Shown piece by piece: positions 46,113 through 60,001 of a stretch of 64,000 nucleotides of DNA (position 1 is its first letter; every line of letters starts with the position of its first letter). Source of the DNA: Gonocerus acuteangulatus (taxonomy: Eukaryota; Arthropoda; Insecta; Hemiptera; Coreidae). The notes below the pieces were generated by a model. It did not search any database. It was not told the origin of the DNA and saw nothing but the letters and a program-made list of their open reading frames with translations. Location: contig OX328128.1 in NCBI GenBank assembly GCA_946811695.1, positions 74,966,531-75,030,530 on the forward strand, written 5' to 3'. The translations under genes and the position numbers were made by a program.

Positions 46113-48888
46113 GTAAAATTAAATAATGAATGAATGAAATGAATGAATGAATGAATGAATGAATGAATGAATGAAAAGTTTTATTCTTATTCCGGGACAG
46201 AAGTCCCTTAGGAATAATTTTGAAATTACAAAATAATTTTGAATTCTACGTATAAACTTGAAAACTTATAAGTGCTATCAGTATCAATATAATAGTGTAC
46301 TGCTTCAATATAGACTAGGTGTTGGGTAAAACTTGGAGGGATAGAAGGTGGTGGAAGAGTCGGGATTTAAAGGTTTCTAGGTTGGTAGAATGGCGGACAA
46401 ACGAAGGCAAGGAATTCCATAGCGAGGTGGCACGGGTGACGAATGATTTTTCGAATATTGCTGTTCGGTGGGAAGGAATATAAAGATCGGAAGGACGAGA
46501 TCGGGTGTTACGGGAGTGAACCGAGGATTTAAATTTAAGAAGTTGAAAAATATAAGAAGGTCTACGGGATTGACTTACTTGGTAAAGGACTGAGCCGAGG
46601 AAGTACTGACGACGATAAAGAGGGAATAGCCAATTTAGCTCCTGGTAGAAATGTGATATGTGGGAGTCTCTGGGGATCCCGAGGATAAAACGAATGAAAC
46701 AGTTCATGAGGCGTTTGAGTTTTGCTTCGAGATCGCCAGGAAGTCCACCGTACACCAAACAACCATAGTCAAACTGGGGGAATAATAGGGAAGTTACGAG
46801 GAGTTGACGGGTCTTTGTTGGCAGGAGATGGCGGGAGAGGTTGAGCTGTCTCAGGATAAATATGGACCGACGGGAAATTTGGGAAATATGATTTTTCCAG
46901 GAAAGGTTCTGATCAAATATGATCCCAAGATTTTTAACTGATTTAAAATATTTTATAGGGATGCTGTTGAGGTAAAGGGTTGGATAAGGGGAAGTGGAAC
47001 TTATGAGGGATTGGGAGCCTATAACAATGGCTTTGGATTTGTCGGGATTCAGGGAAAGCTTATTAGCTGCGGCCCAAGCATTGATGTTATTAAGATCTAC
47101 TTGCAGCTTGCCTACAGCATCTCGTAGCAAAGAGGGCTTAAAGGATAGGTAGATCTGGGTATCGTCAGCGTAAAGATGAAACTTGGAATGAACTATGGAA
47201 AGAGGAAGATCATTGATGTAAACAGAAAATAGAGTTGGGGATAACGAGGAGCCCTGTGGTACACCACGGGAAAGAGGAAGAGGGCTAGAAGGATTGCTGT
47301 CGGGGATGACCACGTATTGGGATCGATTGGATAGAAAGGATTGGAACCAGCTAATGGCACTGTTGGAAAAGGAAAGAGATTGGAGGTTGGTGAGGAGGAT
47401 TTGATGGTCTACGGTATCAAATGCTTTTGAAAAATCTAGGAGAACTAGAATAGTGAGCTGTTGGTTATCTATGGCAGTTTGAATGTCATGGGTGATTTTT
47501 ATGAGCGCTGATTGAGTGGAGTATGACGGACGGAAGCCAGACTGGAGAGTGTTAAGGAGATTATTTTGTTCAAGGTGGTTGGATACTTGAGATTGGACCA
47601 GGCGCTCTAAAGGTTTGGAACGATTGGATAGAAGGGAGATAGGACGGAAATCCTTCGGAGAGCAGGGGTTTGATATTTTGTTAAGAGGGCGAACCAAGGC
47701 TGTTTTCCATTGAGAAGGAAAAGTCGAGTTTTGAAGGCAATAGTTGTATATGTGGAGAAGGATAGGAAGGATTGCGGGTAAGCAGGCCTTAATCAGTTTA
47801 ACGGGAACAGAGTCTGGACCGTAGTCATTGGTTCGGGATTGAAGGACCGCGGTTAGAAGATCTTCTGGGGTAATATAGGAGAAGTAGAAGTTGTTGGAAT
47901 TAAAAGGTAGTGTGGAAGGTATAGGAGGACTGGATATGACTGAGGGAGAAGATACAAAGTGAGCATTAAGAACATCAGGGGATAATGAGATAGAGCAAGG
48001 ACGGTTAGTTTTGCAAAGGGAAAGTTTACGAAGGATTGACCATTTTGTTTTCGAGTCAGGAGCATTGGATAGGGATTGGTGGACGTAGAGGGACTTAGCT
48101 CGACGGATGGAGGATTGGGTGAGGTTACGCAAGTATTTGTAGGAGGAGTAATCTTGAGGAAGACGGGTCCGTCTAAATTTTCTTCTCGCTGCTTCTCTTC
48201 TTTTTATTAATGATTTGAGCTCGGGTGTAAGCCAGGGAGCAGGAGGACGGTTGAACCGGCGGGTTTGAAGAGGAGCATGGGAATCTAAAAGGCAGTGGAG
48301 GTGATGAGTTTAGGAGTTAACCATGTCATCTATGGAGTCAGAGGAATAAATGGAATCGTAAGGAAAGTTTTCTAAATCAGGTTCTAATTGTCCAAAGCAC
48401 AGAGAATTAAGGTTACGAAACGTAAAGAATTTGTTTTTGATAGTAGGGATAGGTAAATCAAAAGTTATTTGAATAAGATCATGAGGAGAAAGGATGGGCA
48501 CAGGGTGTTGAGATGAGGCGAGGAGTTTATCCTGGGAGTCCAGGATAAAGAGATCAAGCCAGGTATCAGAGGACTGGGTGTGATGGGTAGGTGAATAGGG
48601 AACCACAAAAAGATTAAGTGAAAAGAATAGTTCAGAAAGGTAGGTAACGTCAGGGGATTCGACAAGAAGATTGGTATTGAAATCACCAACAATAATAAAT
48701 AATACACAATAATATGAATTAATTAACAGTGTCAAATTAACTAAATAATATAAGCTATAATAAAAGTATAGGAAAAATTTAATATAAATAAGATCTTATG
48801 AAAGCTCCTTGAGGAAACTCAAACTAAGAAAAATAAATATGCTCGAAAGATAAGAATTAATTTATTTAAATTGTGACTTAAATGGCTA

Positions 48889-48940
<52 letters not shown>

Positions 48941-51054
48941 ATATGAGATGGCCTTTCTTTCCAAATTTAGTGGCGTTTGGCTTCCTAGGTCGAATAAGTC
49001 ATTTTTTAAAAACTTTTGAAAATATAGTAATCATAAGCAGCAGCTATGTAGAGATGGGCATAGGAGACTGGAGAGGGAGGCCTAGATTAGGGTATACTCA
49101 GCAGGTAGGGATGTAGGGAGCAGCAGCTATGTAGAGATAAGCAGAGAATAGAATGCATGGAGGGCTGTATCAAACCTATAGACTGATGACTAGCCTAGTT
49201 ATGGAGGGTAGAATGGAAGACAGAGACTGGAGAGGGAGGGCTGCAACAAACCTGCAGACTGATCAACAACCAAGTTATGGGGTATAGGATAGGTCCAACC
49301 ATTTATATTGGTTGGTAGTTGATTCCAGTCCTAAACCCCAGAAGATATCCACGTTTCTTAATTCACAATTCTGAGCCACATGCAATCCAATAACCACTCC
49401 TGAGACAATTCCTCAAATTTACCTGATGATATATGTTTCTCGTTCCCTTGTTTCAGCTTGTGTCCAGTAACCAAAGCCAGAGGAACTGGCGGGGCATCAT
49501 CATCGCCGTCCTGGTCATCATGACCGTCCTGGCGCTCATCGTCACCTCCGTGATGGTCCTCACGCCGCCAGAGAGAGGCCCCAGAGTCAGGGGCACAAGG
49601 CTAAGGTTCCAGGACGTCATAGGCCACGAACTGGCGGGCCTCAGGCACAACGGTTCGTGGATTTCAGGTAAGAATCGTTTAATTTCTATCTTCATCAGTT
49701 TTGCAGTCTATGATAGGTTTTCATGTAACACTTCAGGACCCAATTTTCAGGGCCCGATAAACAAATTCCTTGCTGCACCTCGTGTGTTTTACTAATGGCC
49801 TAGATGTCGATGTACAACAAGAAAATAAATCACTTACATACATACGAGAAATGAATAAATAAATTTCCACTTTTTTACATCTAATGAACAGCTCAATAAA
49901 CTATTAATTCTTCATTTGACGTAGCTGAAGCGACCCCCAACTTCTTATAAACAATTTATTGTTATTTATTTTTACAAAACATGGCACGATCTCTACCTAG
50001 TTACATTGTAAGGAAGTAAAGATGGCACGATCTCTACCTAGTTACATTGCAAGGAAGTAAAGATGTTTGTCCCATTCAGATGAACCTATTTTGCTGATAA
50101 ATGAACTCAACCTATAATTTATTATGGGAATGCTACATATCGATGGCAAAAAGAAAATATGGCCGCTTTCAGATTTTGTTTCAAATAATGTTTCATGGGT
50201 ACATCCTGAATATCTACATTCCTTTTGAAATTTATAAAACCAGGTGGAAACCTATAAAATAACGTGTTTAAAAAATTTGACACCGCTGGAGGAACAAGGG
50301 GTTTCCAAAATAAAAATAAGTCCAATTCCAAGGATATGTGTAATTACATGTATTATGTCTGGTGGTATTTGGCAAGCATAGAACACAAATATACATATAG
50401 AATATTTCATTATATAAAGGTATTCAATATCAGTAGATGATAAGTGACCGTTCATTTATTCCTGAGTAATTGTGTGATTCACTCTAATTCTTAAGAGCAC
50501 TTGTTCTTATCAATGAGTGAAGGAAATCACTGATAAACTGAATTGTTTGTTCTGAGATAAAGTTAAGAACTTCTTAATAGTCTGCTTGACTGTCATAAGA
50601 AACATGTAATGAGACATTCATAAAGTGAAATTTGGAGGTCCTGTGGCCGTGAGTGTAAGGTTTGTCTAGGGTCGAAGGTTCCATTCACGCTAGGAGCAGT
50701 AAATTTTTTTCGAAAATAGAAAAAGCATCAGATCTTATCCTGAATAGTAAAGGGTGATAACCCGTTCCAAAATCTGTTTCATGTCTAAGTGGACCTTAAA
50801 AACATTCATGCCATTAGTTTGGGGTAATCAAAAAACATGAATTGAGTCCAGAATGCTTTGAAGACATTTGGCATTCATTCAAAGTAAGATATATAAATTT
50901 GAGTGGCGTTTGCGGTTGAGAAAGTATTACAAAAAATAATAAGTTTTATCAAAATGCGAACGGCTTTTGAATTTCCGTTTTAGCGCGTTTATTCGTAGGA
51001 GGAAGACTCTAACGACGTCGACGCGATGATGCAATTCGAAGGTGCCGATGAACG

Positions 51055-51117
<63 letters not shown>

Positions 51118-54100
51118 GTCTGTTACATCTCTAGCTGTCCTAAAAATGGTCCGTTTTTTTATGAAATTTTATACAAAAAAATACAAAACGTCAAGTTCGT
51201 CAAGCAGAATCCTTTTCGAGTTTTTGTGCGACATTCGTGTGAAAAAGCGAAGAGCTCACGCTTTTCAATAAATAAGCTTCCGTGTACACTTCTCATAGGT
51301 AATTTGATGTCGTGAATCGCATTTTCAAGGCAATTTTCAAAACAGTTCTCTAGAGAGGTGGGTTAAAGTAGAATATCCATTTTGTTTACCCCAAACGAAT
51401 TTATGGAAATCGTTTGTCATTCATCGAAACCAATGTAACACCTTCACCTCGTTTGAGGGTCTTTAGTTGCTTGAATAAATCCACAACCTCTTTGACCAGC
51501 CTTCTCCAGCTAGGACATATGCGGAAAAAATGAAAGCAACCGACATGAAGGTGGTTTCCTACACGCTACATAGTGCTTAGAACTCTTGAGGAAAGATTGG
51601 CCGAAAAAATACAAGCTCTCTCCTTGCAGTAAGAAGAAGAATGGCGTCGAACCCGTTCAGTTTACTTGACAATTACGGACATGCGCGTATATAATGGGGC
51701 TGAGGAGGCTGGAGCCCCCCCCCCCCCCCGAAATCGGTATCAATATGTCATAAAAACCTTAAAAAAAAAAAAAAAATAAGATTACTTAATTCAGAAAAAA
51801 TAGTGTTTTAGTTGGCTGACTATTCCGAGTTCTAAATTATTAGTATTCCATTATAAATTATAAATGGGCGTTTAAATTTAAATGAATAAAAATAATATAC
51901 AAGTTTATTTTCTATTGTATAACAGTTTTGTTTTGTTCCTCAGGAAATGAGCTCATGTACAAAGATGAATGGAACAACCTAGTAATCCTGAATGCGGAAA
52001 ACCTGACTTCAAGGATCGTCATGAACAATCAGACTTTTGTAAGTAAACAAGAACTTAATAATGAGGAGAAGATTAGATAGTTAGCCGTCGAGGTGATAAG
52101 CAAACATGGAATAGTTGGGATTCGGCTAAAAAAAAATTCAACACGATTTTTGTAAAACATCTATATTCAGGACGTTTCGGCTACTCTTTGGTAGCCTTCG
52201 TCAGCAATGAAAGTGCCGGGAGGCAGAGGAAGACCAAAGTTAACACTTAAGTAACCATAGTGGAAGTATATGAAGTAACCATAATGGAAGTATATGAAGT
52301 AACCATAGTGGAAGTATATGAAGTAACCATAGTGGAAGTATATGAAGTAACCATAGTGGAAGTATATGAAGTAACCATAGTGGAAGTATATGAAGTAACC
52401 ATAGTAGAAGTATATGAAGTAACCATAGTGGAAGTATATGAAGTAACCATAGTAGAAGTATATGAAGTAACCATAGTGGAAGTATATGAAGTAACCATAG
52501 TGGAAGCATATGAAGTAAGCATAGTAGAAGTATATGAAGTAACCATAGTGGAAGTATATGAAGTAACCATAGTGGAAGTATATACTTAAGTGTTAATTTT
52601 GGTTATATTCTTAAGTGTTAACTTTGGTCTTCCTCTGCCTCCCGGCACCTTCATTGCTGACGAAGGCTACCAAAGAGTAGCCGAAACGTCCAGAATATAG
52701 ATGTCTTACAAAAATCGTATTGAGGTTTTTTTTTAGCCGAATTCCAACTATTCCATCTTTGCTTAATAATGAGATGTCAAAAGGACTGACATCGTTGAAT
52801 GCAGTTGACAGTTCTTGAATTGCCACTATCAAATATTGAGGGATAGTGGTTTCCTCGATTTCTTCCAATGTAACGATATCTTGAATTGGTTAAACCAAAT
52901 AAGAAACTCCTAACCACAATAAAAACAATATAAATTAACAAAAAAAATAAAATTGCTAAAATGTATGAAGTCTTAGGTACAACAAAATATAAACAGTGTT
53001 CTATTGACGAGATTGTATGTTTTTATCATTTTTTTTTTCAGAGAAGATTAAACGCAGCCATATACACAATGTCTCCAGACCTCAAATATATACTATTAGC
53101 CCACAATACTCAAAAGGCAAGTAATATCTATAATATATATATAAACACTAATGGACTCATTTATTTCTCTTTAATGTATTTATAGCATAAATCACAAGAA
53201 ACATTATAATATAATTTAATGAAGTTTTTTTTTCAGCTTTTTAGGCATTCATTTCTGGCACAATACTCAATATTCGATATAGGAGCTTCGTAAGTTTTAT
53301 GCTTAATCTATTTCTTTGTATGATATATATTACCCTTGAATATTTAATATTAATGACAAGTTTCTACAATCAACAGCCTGGATGGGGATTTGGAGAGATT
53401 TTACTAGGTGATGAAATAAAAGCTGTAAATTAGCAATTTACTGGATTCATACTGCGGTTAATAAAACTACATTTTTTGTATAAACAAGTTATTATATTTT
53501 TGCCGAGATTTTGGCTTGAGATTCGAGCCTTTTTCAGGCCTGTAAAGAAGGCATCACAGAGTTAATGTTATTAGTCATTTTATATATAGGAGGAATAAAA
53601 TTAATAAATTTATAAGAAGAAGAAAGGGAGTGAGGATTTAGAGCACCAACTAAGGTTAGCGGCCGCAAAGAAAAGGGGCTGGAAAGTGGTGTAGCAAACC
53701 AATGTTGCAAGAATGGCAGTTTTATTTTAGACGAGGTGTGGGTATCAAACATGATGTTTTTAATAAATTTTTTTTTTCAATTTATTTTACGAGCTCTATA
53801 ATGTCACAATACAAATTTATATGTTCACAATTATCAGTAACTTATGAAACTAAATACAACAAAAGTTTCAAGAGATCATAAAACAAAATGTAGTAGATTT
53901 TTGTTCAGAATTAAGGACTAAACATTACTTAACACATTGCTATTTACACAATAGTTACTATACTTTCATAACATAACAATAAAACAAAATGTAGTAGATT
54001 TTTGTTCAGAATTAAGGACTATACATTTCTTAACACATTGCTATTTACACAATAGTTACTATACTTTCATAACATAACAATAAAACAAAATGTAGTAGAT

Positions 54101-55230
54101 TTTTGTTCAGAATTAAGGACTATACATTTCTTAAAACATTGCTATTTACACAATAGTTACTATACTTTCACAACATAACAATAAAACAAAATGTAGTAGA
54201 TTTTTGTTCAGAATTAAGGACTAAACATTACTTAACACATAGCTATTTACACAATAGTTACTATACTTACATAACATAACAATAAAACAAAATGTAGTAG
54301 ATTTTTGTTCAGAATTAAGGACTAAACATTACTTAACACATAGCTATTTACACAATAGTTACTATACTTTCATAACATAACAATAAAACAAAATGTAGAA
54401 GATTTTTGTTCAGAATTAAGGACTATACATTTCTTAACACATTGCTATTTACACAATAGTTACTATACTTACATAACATAACAATAAAACCATGGGCGCA
54501 TATAAGGGTCTGAGGGGGCTGAAGCCCCCCCCCCCCCCCCAAAAAAAGTTTGATTTGATCGGTAAAAATTTCATAAAACCCTTAAAAATAAATTAAATAA
54601 GATCATTTAATTCATAAAACATATTCTATTTTGGGTGTAATAGCGTTTAAGTTGGCTAAAACTCTTCTAAGATCTAAATTGTTAGTATTCCATACACCGG
54701 AAATGATCTCAGCTCCCCCCCCCGAAATATTCCCAGCCCCCTCCGAAATTATTTTCTATATACGCCCTTGAATAAAACTGCTAACATTATTTAATTATTT
54801 ATTGGGTCATCGAGCATGCAACATTTTTGTGGTCTTCCATTACTGGCCAAATACATTGAATAATTATTAATTAATTGATATTAAGGTTTTTAAAAAAATC
54901 GTAGAAGGTTATTAATTGAAATCAGATTAGTACTATACCATCGAAAAAAATATTTCTAAAGGCTTCCGAATTTTTTTTTCCTAGAATCAAATAGTCTAAT
55001 TGTTTAAGAAGATGGATTATAGAAAATTTTGTTAAAGGTAAAGGAGATAACTCCTTTGTCGATTCTGTGGGTTCTGAAAGGATGTGTTTTTCGAGGTTGC
55101 ATTCAGTAGAGAGGAGAGAGAATTACTCAAAATCAAAATTATTTCTGGCAATTATTTCTGCCTCGCCTGAATGCGGAAGTTTTTCTTTTCTTCTCTCAAT
55201 AAACTATTGATTATTTTTAACAGACTATAA

Positions 55231-55281
<51 letters not shown>

Positions 55282-58062
55282 CTGTATTTTTAGAGATTTG
55301 TTCCCTCTGCAAATAACCAACGAGTTGAATGAGCATCCATTCCTTCTGAGTGCCGAGTGGTCTCCAAGAGGACACGCACTTGTCATAGTCCACGATTACG
55401 ATATATACTACCGTCCAGATCCCAGAGCTGGTACAGCTGTGAGGGTGTCCAACTCCGCCATACCCGGAGTGGTGTTCAACGGCGTGCCTGACTGGCTTTA
55501 CGAAGGTAGGAGAAGAAGGGAAGAAGAGAGACAGGGAGAGTGAGAGTGTGTGTGTGTGAGAGAGAGAGTGTGTGTGTGAGAGAGAGAGAGTGTGTGTGTG
55601 AGAGAGAGAAATGATAGAAAGAGAGTAGAAGAAGATAGAGTTGTATTTCAGTAACGTATATGTATCAGGAATATATATACATACACTGTTGTTAAAAATC
55701 ATATCAAAGTTGTAAAAGTTCTATTACTCGACTCAACTGACTCGCAACGCGCCGACGCACTCCTTTTATTATGTCGATAAGGAAGGTTCTAGTATAGACT
55801 CGAAGCGCGTGGTAGATTCTATTGTTCTCAACAAAAATTGTAGAGTATTTCCGCTTGTTGCTAAGATATTTAGTGTGCGCATGTTAAAACTTCCGTAGAG
55901 TAAAGTCAAAAAGCTCAAAAAAACATGAGTGTTCTTTCTGAGACACATTGAGTTCGCGGGCTTTATTGATACAGCCGGGGGGCCGGATTGGGCCCACGGG
56001 CTGTATCTTAGGCATGGCTGTTCTAAAATGTCTAGAAGTGCCTAGTAAAATCGTAGTAAGTTGCTGGTGAACATCCGAAAGCCCAATAAGTGTTCTTAAA
56101 AAAAAAAGCCTATAAAATGTCTAATAGGATGATCTTAAGCGCAGAAACGTTTCTTTAAATTTCGAAAATGTTGGTTTTGTTCCCCTAAACGTCTCTGTTT
56201 CCTTCTAGCTGTTTTTATTGATTGTCGGTTTTCATTTTTAGTTACTTTTAGCAGTAAATTAATTTGTCAAAAGTAATAAGATGAATTTGTATTATTTGAT
56301 TTGTCATAAACCTTCTCTTAAGAACGAGCGAAAGTCGTGAAGATGAATGGGTCCATTTAGTCACCTATAGCACTATCATTAGTTTATCAATGTAACATAT
56401 AATGTTATTAAAAGTAAACATAAAAAAAAAGTTTACAATTATTTACACAAATCATTGTTCCTAGAGGAGATACTGACGGACAGAAAGGCGTTCTGGATGT
56501 CCGCCGATGGACACATGCTGTTGTATGCCTCTTTCAACGATAGCCTGGTAGAGGAGTACAAGTTCTCATGGTATGGAGCCTTCCAGTATGGAGAGCAACA
56601 ACTATACCCACAGATCAGGAGTCTCAGATACCCAAAGGTAAGAATACAGGTTGTATCAAACCGAATATCAGCAATATAATGACATGTCGAATGAAACAGC
56701 AGCTAAGTTCTCTTCTCGTTTTTCCCAAAACTCAAACAGTTTTGTTTGTTTCCACCAGTGCAAGTAATATTTCTGCCGCCAACCGTAAAGCGCTAGTAGT
56801 AAATATGGTAACTGGTGAACAGAGAGCTTTTGACAGACCGTGTTTTGCATCGATTCCACATTCACTCGACCTTACGCCGATTTCTACATTTGAACGTACA
56901 TAATGGCTCGTGTGTTCGTTCCTCCTCTATCAGCTGATTTCATTGAATTAAGAAAGAGGATTGAAGCAGCTGTTGCAACAACTACTCATGAAACACCTTA
57001 TGGCAAGAACATGACAATAGGCTTGACGCGTTCTCAAATTGAACCATTAAGGTAAATTTGTACTGCTGGAGTGAAAATTATTGTACACGTGAATTTTGTT
57101 AGGGAAAGTATATTATTTTATTTATATTATAAATTTTATAGGGTGACTATGTATTCACATGGTTACAATGGAACACGCTTAACCCTCACGCCGGCTTCTA
57201 AACTCACTGTAACATGGTAACGTGGTCGGTCTGTCGACACCTGGTGCATTTGTGGTCCATTCATCTTTACGTAATTCCAGCAGACATCAGACACTATCTA
57301 CTATACTCTAATCTTGGTCTTCCTCTCCCATTCCTCCCTTCCCTTCTTCCTTGACAAATTGTAACACATTTTCTCTTTTATTCCAGGCAGGTACAACAAA
57401 TCCGCACGTGACTCTATACGTCTCGGATTTGGCGGACGTGAAAAACATAAAAACCAGAGACCTCAAACCTCCGATGACTCTGGCAGCAAAGTGAGTGACC
57501 TTTAATATATCTGCTTATTTTCCGTTCCTACCCCAACAATACTACTGGGTAACATATTTGGTGCTTGGCGTATAGTTCCTTAAATATCTTGAAAACGGTT
57601 GTGAACTGGTAATATGTGGAACCATTCGAAAGCTTAACAAACTCCCTATAAAATCCGTTCTCCAGTATTTTTCGATGGGATGATCTCAGTACGCCAAAAC
57701 TGCTTAAACCTTCGAATGTGTTGCTTCATAGAAACGCGCTAAGATGGCGCGGTTCCCGCCGGAGTCCGACATTTTATTATTTCTTTGTATAAGAACTAAA
57801 ATTAGTACCACTATTTTTTCGGCTTCCCTGCACGAAAATTAGTGTTATGTTCCATCAATTAGGGAAAAATATAACCTAAAATTTTCTATACATTTTCAGG
57901 GATCACTATTTCGTTGCCGTATCCTGGGTCAGTTCCACGGAAGTGGCTGTAGTTTGGATGAACCGGACCCAAAACCAAGCCATGGTGACGCTTTGCAAGA
58001 CTCCAATGTGGCTTTGTCAGGAGGTATGCTTGATTTTGTATTAATTGTTTTTTTTAGTAAAT

Positions 58063-58136
<74 letters not shown>

Positions 58137-58418
58137 CGAAATTATTTGTAAACCAGATATTTCTTTTCACAAAATTGAAAAACCTTTGGAGGAAGGGTGC
58201 ATGTTGACAGACATCTTCATCCAAAGAGGTATTAGGAGAGGTTAGAATGTTTGGCTCGAAATCAATGCTGTCATTTTTGGAGGATGATCCTATGATCTGA
58301 AAAACCTTTTCAGAAGAGGATCCTTCCCATCGTTACATCCTCCAATTCTATTCCTATGACCACCAGTTCGGTTTTCGCTCCCGGCACTCCATTATTCAAC
58401 AATGCTAGTATACATAAA

Positions 58419-58467
<49 letters not shown>

Positions 58468-59970
58468 AGAAAAGCCACCACCCCATAGGAATCGAACCCA
58501 CGACACCACCTTTAGCACGGAGTGCCAACGCCTTAACACTCACGGCCACCGGGGATCCGCCTTTTTTTTTATGTCCTTGCAATGAAACTTGTTAGATATC
58601 ATGCCTTCCTAAGAACATGTGTTGCAAAAAATAAGCAAAATAGGTCAATTAGAAGTTAGGCTTCACTCCAAAACAAAATAAAAGAAAAAAAAATTAATAA
58701 TTGAGTGACTTCTTCATTGAAAATATGAAAACTATACGTGTTTATATTGTTATGTAATTTTAAGCAAATTCTGCATGCATTCTGAGTACAATAACCGTCT
58801 TTCTGAGGAATGTATTTAATTATACAGCTGCTGCTTGACGGACCAAATGTTATTTAATGGTTTTTACTATTTTTGTTCGCAGACGAACAGAGACATCAAC
58901 ACAAAAGGGTGGGTGGATACCCCCGTGACTCCGCTGTTCTCTGCTGACGGCAACAGATACCTCACCCTCTCACCGATAAGAGACGGTGACTATGGTGACT
59001 TCAGGCACATACTGTCCGTCAACATTCCGAAGAAGAACTCCCTTCCTTTGACTCATGGGCCGTTTTCCGTCACCAAGATCCTCGCCTGGGCCAACAATCT
59101 CGTGTGAGCTCTTAAATATTTTTAGATTAATATCTTATAAATAGTAATAATTTATATTTAAAACTATTGTTGTAGCATCTTTTTTGCTGTTTAGAGGAAC
59201 ATCTGCCTGAATTTTGATTCAGAAACATTAGATAAAGTTTTAAACAATTTCAAGAACCTTTATTTATTCATTTTAACATACGTATACATAATATGTTCGT
59301 TGGGTTTACGGGTAAATCACAGTTAAAGTTGATTAACTCCAAGGGTAACAAATTCTTTGGAGATCGCAATAAAAAAAGAAAGATAGCTATGAAACAAAAA
59401 TCGTCCAAAAACATTGGTTCAATAAACGAAAAGAGGACTTAGTCAACTACAGTAAAGCTCATTTTGTCACATTCTGGAAAACGAAAACAAAATTAAAAAG
59501 CCTATTATCAGTTTTGCTGTGTCACATATTTATTACAATTTATTTTATAATAAATGTGCGACCAAGTGTTCTAGTTCTGCCTTGAATACATTTATACAAG
59601 GTAGCATATTTTTTGCTCCGTTCCTCCCTTTATGACCCAAGACGCAATCCGGAAGTGCCGACTTGAAAATTCCACATATTTGTTGGTTTGCTCTCTCACA
59701 AGCTCAAAAATGGACCGATTTTGATCAAGTTCGTTAACCTGCAGAATTCGCCTATCGGTACACTGTTCTACGAGTGAAATTTGCGTGAAAAAAATCGGTG
59801 CGCTTACAGATTTTCGTTCGTTGGCTTCCAGGTACACTCTTTATAAGGTCTGTGACGTGGCGAAACGACTGATACCATTTACAAGGCGATATCTGTAACC
59901 GTTTTCGAGAAAAGTGGATGCAACTATTTTTTCTAACTACGTTTTGATTTGGGTTATTCAAGTCTCTCTG

Positions 59971-60001
<31 letters not shown>

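Noticed and set aside
52247..52589. Long open frames on both strands (repeating EVYEVTIV, TSYTSTMV, LLHILPLW)
   Set aside because: Produced by a 24-bp tandem repeat whose length is a multiple of three. They have no start context, and lie inside a foldback element in an intron.
53117..53122. GT donor five bases beyond the exon 4 end
   Set aside because: It shifts the frame and gives a stop four codons into exon 5, whereas the GC donor preserves the conserved reading.
53534..53752. Minus-strand frame MFDTHTSSKIKLPFLQHW..., a possible Penelope-like ORF end
   Set aside because: It sits next to a half foldback with a hammerhead-like relic, but I could not match it to a Penelope reverse transcriptase or GIY-YIG motif.
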